Below, one piece after another: positions 56,424-64,000 of a stretch of 64,000 bases of DNA (the stretch's first letter is position 1; each line of letters starts with the position of its first letter). Position numbers and translations under genes: made by a program. The stretch is from Anaerolineaceae bacterium (lineage in GTDB: Bacteria; Chloroflexota; Anaerolineae; Anaerolineales; Villigracilaceae): the NCBI GenBank assembly GCA_009772985.1, contig WOUS01000007.1, forward strand, positions 124,001 through 188,000. The letters run 5' to 3'. The notes below the pieces were generated by a model. That model worked only from the letters and a program-made list of their open reading frames with translations, did not search any database and was not told the DNA's origin.

Positions 56424-59400
56424 TTATTGTTCGATGAAGTTGAAGGTTGAGGACCAGAGGCTGGGTCCGTTGGGACCGTAGGCCCGCACCCGCCAGTAGA
56501 GCGTGCCGAGCGGCAGGTTGACGAGCGGGGTGAAGGTGGAACTGGTCACGTTCACCGAGAATACCAGGCTGGTGAAGGTGCTGTTGCGCGAGACCTGGAG
56601 GGCGTAGAACGTTGCGCCGCTCGCGTCGTTCCAGTCGAAAGTTGGGCGGCGGTTGGTGGTGGCGCTGCCGTTGGGGGGAGTGTTCAGCACCGGCGGGGCG
56701 ATGGCGGTTCGGAAGTAACGCGTCAGCGACCAGCCAGTGTACTCACCAGCAGTATTGAAGGCGCGCACCCGCCAGTAGTACTTCGTGTTCGGGTTCAGGT
56801 TCGTCAGCGGCGTGTACTCGGAGTTGACCAGGCCGTACACTTTCTCGTTGATCACCAGGGCGGAGAAGGCTACATCCGTTGCTACCTGGACCTGGTAATA
56901 ATCCAGGGTTGTCCCGGCGGGCAGGAAGGGGAGCGCCCAATCGAGGCGGGGGGTGTAGTCGTAGATCAGGGCGTTGATGGCCGGGGAGACCAGCACCGGG
57001 GTGCGCGGGGCGTTGGCGGTAAAGAACGTGGACGCAGTGGTCCACGGACCGAAGCCCCAGGGACCGTAGGCGCGCACCCGCCAGTAGAGTTGTTCGGGGA
57101 AGAAGAGTTCACGCGCCGGGGTGTACTGGGAGACGATTGTGGTGGCCCAGGAATGGAGCACGGAGAAGTTCGGGTAGCGCGAGACCTGCCACTGGTAGAA
57201 CCTGGCGCCGGGAACGTCCGTCCAATCGAAGTCGGGGCGGTTGGTGAGCAGGTGTTCGCCGTTGGCCGGGGTGATGATGGATGGGACGTAGTTGTTGGCT
57301 GTGACGGTGATAACGAAGGTCTGCTCGAACCACAATCTGCCGCTGTCGGTCGTGCGGGCGCGGATCAGGTAAGTGTTCTTGACCAGGGCGTTGAAGACGG
57401 CCGCAGTCCGCAGTTGGTCGCCGGCGATGGAGAAGGAGGCGTTGTCGGTGTCGCCTGCTCCGGGGACGAGGGTGTAGGTGAATGTCTCGCCGGCGTCCGG
57501 GTCAACGGTCGAGAAGAGGCCGACGAGCGTTCCGACCGGCATGTTCCCGGCCACGCTGGTGTTCGACAGGTTCAGGGCGGTGGGGGCCTGGTTGAACTCG
57601 AAGACTGCCACGTTCGGGTCATGGTCGCTCGTGCCGCGCGCCACGTCGCCGGTGTAGTCGGCCGGGAAGTCGCTGTTGATGTGCGCGATGTTGTATTGCT
57701 GCAAATCGGCGAGCAACGTCTGGTTGACGAACATCTGGTCGAGGGTCTGCGCCATGCCGAGATAAACGTAACTGTAGGCGGAGGCCGGGTGTGCCGCGTT
57801 GAGCACATCCCACAGGTTGGTCAGGCCGATGGACGGATCGTAGAGGGCAGCCAGCTGGTCGGTCGCGCCGTAAGCGGTATTGTCTGGGCGCGGGTAAACG
57901 TTCAAGTCGCCGACAACGATTACACGGGCGTCCGGGTTGGCAGACTGGAGGAAGGCCACGATGGCGGCGTTGTAGTTGGCCTGCTCGGTGCGGTGCGCGA
58001 CGCAGGTGTCGGGTCCGCTCTTGAAGTGGTTGTTGATTACGTACACGTCGCGGTAGTTGCTCCCGCCGATCGCGTCGCTGTAGATGCGGAACAGGCCGAC
58101 ATCGGGTGCGCGCGGGAAGACCCAATTGATCTCGCACGCGCTCACACCGGCTGGCAGGACCGCGTTGAGGGTCTTCGGGTTCGAGATGTCGCTGTTGGAT
58201 GGCACACCCGCGCCGGCGTAGACGATGGCCGGAGTGGCACCCAAGAGCGGATCGCCAGCCGGGGAAACGAGTTGGACGCGGTCGGTGCGGTACAGGAAGG
58301 CCGGGGCAATGCCGCGCAGGTCCGAACTGTTGCGGTCGAAGGCGGCATCGTAGACCGGACCGCCGAGGGCGGCGATCCTGAGCGCCAGTTCCTGGAGCGC
58401 GTCCGGTTTGCCGTCGGCGTTATCGGTCGAGCCGCAGACGAGCGCGCCGCCGGTCACGACACAGATGTCCTGGTTCTCGACTTCCTGCACGGCGAGGATG
58501 TCGGGGCTGTGCAGGTCGTTGATGATTTGCAGGGCGATGTCGGTCAGGCGCGCCTGGTAGGTGGCATCGTCAGCCGGGACATAATCATAGGGCGGGTTGA
58601 CTGCGGAGAGGAAGGGGGCCACGGCGGGGCAGCCCGTGTTGCCGGTGAAATCGCAGCCGGAGAAGGGGTTGTCGCGGAAATCATACAGGTTTTCCAGGTT
58701 GAAATCGGCGATGCTGTAGGCAAGCCCGCGGTCGAACGTCTGCGGCGGATTGTTCGCCGCCGGGTCAACACCGTCGTTCAGGATGGGCTGGGTGGTCACT
58801 TCGATGCGGTACTTGCTGTAGGAGTAGTTGACGCCGCCGACCGGGGCATTGGTGACAGTATCGAAGGTGCTGGCCGGGACGATCAGAGCCTGACCATTGC
58901 CCTCGGTCCATTTGATGCCCCACGAGCCCATCAGGATGCGATAGCCGTTGCCGTCCCAGTTAATCGGGTCGTAGTTGTCATCCAGGATGGCAGAGTCGCG
59001 GAAGGCGCGGCGCTCGTAGGGTTCGGTGCGCAAGGCAATGACGCTGTTGGGATGCGCAATCCAGACCTCGCCGTCCGTCGGGTTGAAGACGCTGCGACCG
59101 CCGAGGACAATGGCGTTGGCCGGTACCTGGGCGCGCATGCCCTGGCGGCGTTCCCAGTAGCGGTTGGCGTCTGCGAGGTCAACGGGCGGATCTGCTATGA
59201 AGGGCGGGAGTTCAGCATCCAGGTCCACGCCGCTGCGTACCACGGGCGCGATGAGGACCGGGTTCGTCAGTTCCGTCATGTTGTAGTATTCGGTGATCTT
59301 GCCTTGCAGGATCACTTCGTCCCCGACGGCGGGTGTGTAGGCGCCTCCGCCCGGTGCGCTCATGGCGCTGGTGACGTTCATGTAAACGTAGAGGCCGTCG

Positions 59401-62400
59401 GAGGTGTTCGGGTCCGCGTCGGCGGTCGCGGCGGTGTTCTGGATGAAGAAGCCGTAATACACCGCTGTGGAGTTTTTAATGGGTTGCAGCGTCTTTTCGA
59501 AGATAACGCCCCTGACAACGACGGTCTGGTTCTTGTAGGGGGACTGGTGTGCGGCGCCGACGTCGGTGTCCAGGATCGGACCGTTGACGGTGCCGATGGG
59601 GAGCACTGCGAGCACGGTCAGCGAAATGCTGGCGCTGCCGGTGCGGCCTTCGGCGTCGGTGATGGCGCAGGGCAGGGATTTCGCTCCGGCGGGGGTGTCG
59701 TCGCTGACGGTGGCCGCGTAGGTGAAGGTGTTGCCGCCCGCGTCCGTGAAGACGGTCGGGTTCGAGCCGCCGATGGCGGTCAGGTCACAGGTGACGCCCA
59801 GTCCGGTGCTGGTGGGATACAGGCCCGGCGTCACAGCGACCGTGAGCAGGGTGGGGGCGGTCTGCGCGACCGTGCCGGGGTCCGCCGAGCCGACGCCGGA
59901 CGGGTTCGTTGGCGCGGGGATGGTGGTGGTCACTTCAGCCGAGCCGTTGTTGCTCTCGTTCGATTCGGCGATGGCATTCGACGGGTCGGCGATGGCTGTA
60001 TCGGCGGGGGCCGTGTAGACGCCGGGCGTGGTGGCGGTCACGTTGACGGTCAGGATTGCCGCGTTGCTGGCGGTGATGCTGCCGCCGCTGAAGGTGACCA
60101 CGCCGCCGGATTCACCGGCGGTGAAACCGTTCGAGACCGTGGCGCTGTTGTAGGTGAGACCGGCGGGCAGGGTGAACTGGACCGTGATGCCGGAGGCGGC
60201 CGCCGCGCCGATGTTCGAGACGGTGAGGGTGTAATCATAGGGAACGTTCACGATGCCGTCCGACGGGGCGGCGAGGCTGACGGTCAGGTCGGGCTGGGTG
60301 GAGACGGTCAGGCTGATGTTCGTGGTGGCGCTGCGCGCCAGGTCATCGCTGACAGTGCAGACGAGGGTCTTAAGGCCGCCGCTGGTGCCAACTGCCACGG
60401 TGGCGGTGTAGGTGAAGGTGTTCGGTGTGCTTTCGGTGAGACTCTGTGAAGCGCTCCCGCCGATGGGGGTCAGGTCGCAGGCCACGTTGACCGGGCTGGA
60501 GGGATTGACGCCCGGTACAACCTGGACTTCGAGCAGGCTGGTATCGCCCGGAAAGACCGCGGCCGGGGTGGCCGAGCCGGTGCCGGTGGGGTAGATGTTG
60601 TAGGCGGCGATTGCCCAATCACCGAAGAAGGTGGATAAACTCGTGGTGGTCACGAAGTTGTTGGCCGTATCCACGCTCCCGGGCTGCACACTCCACGGAC
60701 CGGTGATGGACAGGTAGGGGCGCAGGTTGTTTTCGGGAATCGAACCAACCTCGCTTTGCTGGTACCCCAGGCTGATTTCAACCGTGCAGGTGCTGGGAGG
60801 AATTTGGTACTCGCGCGCAATTGCCAGGGGCAGCCCGCTTGGGGCGGATTTCGTCAGGGTGATCGAGAAGGGGGAACACGATCCGTCGGTTTGGATGAAT
60901 GTTGTGGCATTATTGAAGTAGTAAATCCCGGCGGAGGGGATGGAAGTATGGGAGACCGTTCCCACCACGTCGCCCGCGCCGGTCACGGTAGCGGCGCTGC
61001 CCAGGTCCACCACGTTGGAGCCGGTGAACAGGTCGCCGCTGGTGAGCGCCAGGCCGCCGGTCACAGAAACGCTGGTATCCAGCGTGACGCCCAGCGCGTT
61101 GTTGATTGTCAGGGTGTTGGCTCCAGTGAGGCCGTTCCCGGCGTGCTGGGCCGCCGCGCCGCTATAAATATAGTTCGCACCGGGATCGTAGGCGCGGGTC
61201 CCGGCTGCCTGAATGTTGCCGGATGCGCCGGAAGCGGTGATGCCGTCCGGCGAGCCGATGCCCAGCGTCGCGCCGGAGGCCAACGCGAAGCTGCCGGCCC
61301 CGGTGACGAGATACGTGCCGGTGTTCAGCGTGCCGCTCACGTTCAGCGCGCCGGGTACGCTGATATCCCGCGCGAGCGTAAAGGAGTAGCCGCTGGCGAT
61401 GTTGAGCGTCCCGTTGACTGTCAGCGTGCCGGGGATGGAGATGTTCTTCTGGAAGGTCAGATTGCTGTTGACGGCGACATTCTCGTTGGCGCCAAATGTG
61501 AGCGTGCCAGACCCGCTGATGGTCTGCGGGGCTGCGCCGCTGAAGGTGAGCGTTGCCGCGCTGGCCGGGGTGAAGGTGAGCGTTGCGCCGCCTGCCACCG
61601 AGACGCTGCCTTTCAGGTTGAAGGTCCCGGTCATGTTCAGGTTTAGGCGGCCGCTGGTGATGGTCAGGTTGTCAATCGAGAGGGCGCCGGTGCCGGTGCC
61701 GGAGATGTTGGCGGCGGCAAAATCCAGTTCGAAGTTGGCGTAGGTGCGTCCGGAGAAGGAGGGTGTGTTCGAGGACAGGTGCTTGTACAGGCTGCCGGTC
61801 TGGAAGACGACCACCGAACTTGGCTGGCTTGCGCCGAAGGGATTGGAGCCGGCTTGGTAGGTATATGTGGAGCCGCTTGCGAAGATGACCGAGTTGAGGT
61901 TCGCCGTCCCAAACGCGTTGCCGGAAAAATTCGTCCCGGCAGTGAAGACAGCGCCGCTCTGGAATGTGATCGGGCTGGCGGCAAAGCCGGTCAGGCGGTG
62001 CGCCGCCGAGGCAGTGCCGGTCATGGTCATCGCGCCCGATACCGTCCCGCTCGTGCCGCTGGCGAGCGCCATGGTGATGGCGAAGCCGCCGCCGAAGGTC
62101 AGCGACGAACCGGAAGCGACCGTGAGGCCGGTCCCGCCGCCGTTGACGGTCACGGTGGCCGCGGCGGACGCGGTCAGGGTGGCGGCAGCGTTGTTGGTGA
62201 CGGTAAGGGATTTGATCGTGGTTGTGGAGACCGCCGTGATGGTCGGTGCGGCAGTCACACTGCCGTCAATTACCACGTCATCCGCCGCGCCGGGGACGGC
62301 GCCGCAGGACCAGTTGCCGGCGGTGCCCCAGGCGGTGTCAACCGCGCCGGTCCACGTACAGGAGGCTGCTTGTGCGTCCCCGCCAGGAATGAAAGTTAAT

Positions 62401-62456
62401 CCGAGAACAAAGATTGCGATCAAAACCCCCGAGAGAATACGGTTGATAGTACGCAT
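56424..62456 (-). CDS. Large secreted endonuclease/exonuclease/phosphatase-family protein
   Basis: 2010 residues. A signal peptide (MRTINRILSGVLIAIFVLGL...GGDAQA) is cut near residue 31. Residues about 32-560 are Ser/Thr/Gly-rich beta repeats (TLTFSGAAPQTISGSGTLTFG type). CARDB/DUF11-like Ig domains follow (VSLAAPSDGIVNVPYDYTLTVSN near 735), then an OB-like region (IGTVNGPILDTDVG near 960). The nuclease core (about 1250-1615) has FNLENLYDF, DILAVQEVENQ (Glu), NNHFKSGPD, VVGDLNVYP (Asp/Asn) and TSDHDP (Asp-His), the active-site set of the EEP family. A cadherin-like and three fibronectin-III-like domains (PDFDWTDVPGARFYQWQVSR type) close the protein. It probably degrades extracellular DNA as in ExeM-type enzymes. 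No LPXTG is seen. Confidence 0.87.
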   Translation of the reverse strand: MRTINRILSGVLIAIFVLGLTFIPGGDAQAASCTWTGAVDTAWGTAGNWSCGAVPGAADDVVIDGSVTAAPTITAVSTTTIKSLTVTNNAAATLTASAAATVTVNGGGTGLTVASGSSLTFGGGFAITMALASGTSGTVSGAMTMTGTASAAHRLTGFAASPITFQSGAVFTAGTNFSGNAFGTANLNSVIFASGSTYTYQAGSNPFGASQPSSVVVFQTGSLYKHLSSNTPSFSGRTYANFELDFAAANISGTGTGALSIDNLTITSGRLNLNMTGTFNLKGSVSVAGGATLTFTPASAATLTFSGAAPQTISGSGTLTFGANENVAVNSNLTFQKNISIPGTLTVNGTLNIASGYSFTLARDISVPGALNVSGTLNTGTYLVTGAGSFALASGATLGIGSPDGITASGASGNIQAAGTRAYDPGANYIYSGAAAQHAGNGLTGANTLTINNALGVTLDTSVSVTGGLALTSGDLFTGSNVVDLGSAATVTGAGDVVGTVSHTSIPSAGIYYFNNATTFIQTDGSCSPFSITLTKSAPSGLPLAIAREYQIPPSTCTVEISLGYQQSEVGSIPENNLRPYLSITGPWSVQPGSVDTANNFVTTTSLSTFFGDWAIAAYNIYPTGTGSATPAAVFPGDTSLLEVQVVPGVNPSSPVNVACDLTPIGGSASQSLTESTPNTFTYTATVAVGTSGGLKTLVCTVSDDLARSATTNISLTVSTQPDLTVSLAAPSDGIVNVPYDYTLTVSNIGAAAASGITVQFTLPAGLTYNSATVSNGFTAGESGGVVTFSGGSITASNAAILTVNVTATTPGVYTAPADTAIADPSNAIAESNESNNGSAEVTTTIPAPTNPSGVGSADPGTVAQTAPTLLTVAVTPGLYPTSTGLGVTCDLTAIGGSNPTVFTDAGGNTFTYAATVSDDTPAGAKSLPCAITDAEGRTGSASISLTVLAVLPIGTVNGPILDTDVGAAHQSPYKNQTVVVRGVIFEKTLQPIKNSTAVYYGFFIQNTAATADADPNTSDGLYVYMNVTSAMSAPGGGAYTPAVGDEVILQGKITEYYNMTELTNPVLIAPVVRSGVDLDAELPPFIADPPVDLADANRYWERRQGMRAQVPANAIVLGGRSVFNPTDGEVWIAHPNSVIALRTEPYERRAFRDSAILDDNYDPINWDGNGYRILMGSWGIKWTEGNGQALIVPASTFDTVTNAPVGGVNYSYSKYRIEVTTQPILNDGVDPAANNPPQTFDRGLAYSIADFNLENLYDFRDNPFSGCDFTGNTGCPAVAPFLSAVNPPYDYVPADDATYQARLTDIALQIINDLHSPDILAVQEVENQDICVVTGGALVCGSTDNADGKPDALQELALRIAALGGPVYDAAFDRNSSDLRGIAPAFLYRTDRVQLVSPAGDPLLGATPAIVYAGAGVPSNSDISNPKTLNAVLPAGVSACEINWVFPRAPDVGLFRIYSDAIGGSNYRDVYVINNHFKSGPDTCVAHRTEQANYNAAIVAFLQSANPDARVIVVGDLNVYPRPDNTAYGATDQLAALYDPSIGLTNLWDVLNAAHPASAYSYVYLGMAQTLDQMFVNQTLLADLQQYNIAHINSDFPADYTGDVARGTSDHDPNVAVFEFNQAPTALNLSNTSVAGNMPVGTLVGLFSTVDPDAGETFTYTLVPGAGDTDNASFSIAGDQLRTAAVFNALVKNTYLIRARTTDSGRLWFEQTFVITVTANNYVPSIITPANGEHLLTNRPDFDWTDVPGARFYQWQVSRYPNFSVLHSWATTIVSQYTPARELFFPEQLYWRVRAYGPWGFGPWTTASTFFTANAPRTPVLVSPAINALIYDYTPRLDWALPFLPAGTTLDYYQVQVATDVAFSALVINEKVYGLVNSEYTPLTNLNPNTKYYWRVRAFNTAGEYTGWSLTRYFRTAIAPPVLNTPPNGSATTNRRPTFDWNDASGATFYALQVSRNSTFTSLVFSVNVTSSTFTPLVNLPLGTLYWRVRAYGPNGPSLWSSTFNFIEQ

Positions 62457-62580
62457 ACTCCACCTCCGAAAGGGATTGGGTCCCCGCCCACTTTTTTTTG
62501 CGAGGATACTGATCTGATTATATAGAAAACAAACCCTTCACGCAAGTAACTTACGTCAATGAGTTTTGGCACAACAAATC

Positions 62581-62608
62581 GAGCGGACTGCCTTGAGGCA
62601 GTCCGCTC
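62581..62608 (-). terminator. Hairpin downstream of thrS
   Basis: GAGCGGACTGCC and GGCAGTCCGCTC form a perfect 12-base stem with a four-base loop, 43 bases after the thrS stop. The following T-content on the minus strand is modest, so termination is probable but not certain. Confidence 0.6.
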
Positions 62609-62651
62609 TTCTGGTTTTGGGCAAACAGGTTCGAGGTCCCGCGCGCTGCGG

Positions 62652-64000
62652 TTAGAGTTCAGGCGCGCGCCGCTCGATGCGGTCTTTGGCGCGGGCCACG
62701 AATTCGGCCAGCGGGATGTTGTCCTGCCGCGAGCCGTCGCGCACCCGCAGGGAAACCTGCCCGGCGCTGGCTTCGTTCTCGCCAACCACCAGCATGTACG
62801 GTGTTTTCATCAACTGTGCGTCGCGGATCTTGGCGTTCATGCGGTTCGAACTGACGTCGCTGCTGGCGCGGATGCCGGCCTCGCGCAACTGGCGGACGAT
62901 GCCTTCGGCGTACCCGTTCTGGTTGTCGGTGATGGGGATGACGCGCGCCTGTTCGGGCGAGAGCCAGGCCGGGAAGTTGCCGGCGTAATGCTCCAGCAGG
63001 AAGCCGACCATGCGCTCGTGCGTGCTGAGCGGGGCGCGGTGGATGCAGAGCGGCGTTTCCTCGACCCCTTCCCTGCTCATGTATTTCAGGTCGAAGCGGC
63101 CGGGCTGGGCGAAGTCCACCTGGTTGGTGGCGAGCGTAAATTCCTTGCCGATGGCCGACCAGATCTGAACGTCGATCTTTGGACCGTAGAAGGCGGCTTC
63201 GTTGGCGGCTTCCACGAATGGGACGCTGCCGTTCGTCATGGCGCGCCGCACCATTTCTTCGGTCTTGAGCCACAGGCGTTCGTTGTCAATGTATTTCTTG
63301 CCCAGGCCTTCCTTGTTGTGCAGGCTGAAACGCATGACGTACTTTTCGATGCCGAACAGGTCGAAGTATTTTTTGTAGAGCTCGATCACGCCCATGAATT
63401 CCTGCTCGAACTGGTCTTCGGTCACGTAGATGTGGGCGTCGTTCATCTGCATCGAGCGGACGCGCATCAGGCCGAACAGTTCGCCGGATTTTTCGTAGCG
63501 GTAGCACGTCCCGTACTCGGCCAGGCGGATGGGCAGGTCGCGGTAGGAGCGCGGCTTGGCGCCGTAGATCTTGTGGTGCATCGGGCAGTTCATCGGCTTG
63601 ACGTAGTATTTCGTCCCTTCGAGTTCCATCGGCGGATACATGGACTCGGCGTAGTAGGGCAGGTGGCCGGAGTGCAGGAACAGGTCTTCCTTGGCCAGGT
63701 GCGGGGTGCGGACCCGGAGGTAGCCGGCTTTTTCCTCCATCTCTTTTGCCAGTTTTTCCAGTTCCTCGATGATGACGCCGCCGCGCGGCAGCCAGAGCGG
63801 CAGGCCGGGACCGACTTCCTCATCGTAGATGAAGATTTCGAGGTCCTTGCCGAGTTTGCGGTGGTCGCGGGCTTTGGCTTCCTCGATCATCTTGAGATAA
63901 TTCTTGAGTTCATCGGGCGTGCGCCAGGCCGTGCCGTAGATACGCGTCAGCATTTTGTTGTGTTCGTCGCCGCGCCAGTAGGCCCCGGCGATGGACATCA
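62652..64000 (-). CDS. thrS: Threonyl-tRNA synthetase (C-terminal part; cut by window edge)
   Basis: The frame runs off the right edge; 449 codons are visible, from GAYWRGDEHNKMLTRIYGTAW to the end. Class II motifs: motif 2 in RYEKSGELFGLMRVRSMQMND, the catalytic-site YVKPMNCPMHH (zinc-site Cys), FYGPKIDVQIWSA, and motif 3 APLSTHERMVGFLLEHY. The anticodon-binding domain (about the last 110 residues) is ARVIPITDNQNGYAEGIVRQL and onward. It charges tRNA-Thr. The N-terminal TGS/editing region lies outside the window. Confidence 0.95.
   Translation of the reverse strand, partial: MSIAGAYWRGDEHNKMLTRIYGTAWRTPDELKNYLKMIEEAKARDHRKLGKDLEIFIYDEEVGPGLPLWLPRGGVIIEELEKLAKEMEEKAGYLRVRTPHLAKEDLFLHSGHLPYYAESMYPPMELEGTKYYVKPMNCPMHHKIYGAKPRSYRDLPIRLAEYGTCYRYEKSGELFGLMRVRSMQMNDAHIYVTEDQFEQEFMGVIELYKKYFDLFGIEKYVMRFSLHNKEGLGKKYIDNERLWLKTEEMVRRAMTNGSVPFVEAANEAAFYGPKIDVQIWSAIGKEFTLATNQVDFAQPGRFDLKYMSREGVEETPLCIHRAPLSTHERMVGFLLEHYAGNFPAWLSPEQARVIPITDNQNGYAEGIVRQLREAGIRASSDVSSNRMNAKIRDAQLMKTPYMLVVGENEASAGQVSLRVRDGSRQDNIPLAEFVARAKDRIERRAPEL

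Noticed and set aside
57090..60449. An 1119-codon plus-strand open frame opposite the nuclease gene
   Set aside because: Low-complexity Val/Gly/Arg sequence with no family features; the minus strand has a signal peptide and nuclease motifs.

Overview
The window is high-GC bacterial chromosome, and most of it looks like an anaerobic member of the Chloroflexota, probably class Anaerolineae. That placement is an inference from gene content: two 2-oxoacid:ferredoxin oxidoreductases, a CASTOR/POLLUX-type channel, bactofilin, sortase and YCF48-like lipoprotein genes, an infC-rpmI-rplT operon, and a heavy load of short palindromic repeats between and inside genes. No marker in the window fixes the taxon. 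Both edges cut genes: a uridine-kinase-family gene on the left and thrS on the right.

Layout. 1-8.2 kb: a nucleoside kinase, mntP, then a low-GC block (about 1.8-3.76 kb) bounded by two attC-like sites that carries a methyltransferase and a broken glycosyltransferase, probably integron cassettes. It is followed by membrane, bactofilin, DNA-repair and sugar-epimerase genes on the minus strand. 8.3-14.4 kb: iorAB (plus strand) and a four-subunit korCBAD-type operon (minus strand), separated by a LURP-one-like gene. 14.6-20.5 kb: an unknown conserved protein, a MntA/HepT toxin-antitoxin pair, a thiolase, a YCF48-like lipoprotein, a DUF2892 protein, a FlK-like thioesterase and a DUF711 protein. 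20.6-23 kb: a serine-palmitoyltransferase-like enzyme and a 3-ketosphinganine-reductase-like SDR, which suggests sphingoid base synthesis. 23-33 kb: a TrmH-type methylase, a macro-domain protein, infC-rpmI-rplT, a nagA remnant, a TPR protein, polA, and an unusual receiver/roadblock/inactive-TnpA fusion. 33-38.6 kb: an ion channel, an RlmD-like methylase, a P-loop protein, a small membrane protein, a sortase and two tRNAs.

39.2-56.3 kb is the most interesting part, a secondary-lipid locus. One 2732-residue synthase (KS-AT-KS-ACPx3-KR-DH) is encoded on the minus strand between its own phosphopantetheinyl transferase and a complete biotin-dependent acyl-CoA carboxylase (carrier, biotin carboxylase, carboxyltransferase), with the biotin transporter gene bioY just upstream. 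A PfaD enoyl reductase and a second nitronate-monooxygenase-type flavoprotein face it on the plus strand. Together the genes could supply biotin, make the malonyl extender, activate the carrier domains, elongate, and reduce. All three carrier repeats have Thr where the phosphopantetheinylated Ser is normally found. 56.4-64 kb: a 2010-residue secreted nuclease and thrS.

A recurring theme is short palindromes inserted in frame in conserved proteins. The clearest is a 14-residue expansion inside the iron-sulfur cysteine loop of the RlmD-like methylase; another sits in the C-terminus of the thiolase.
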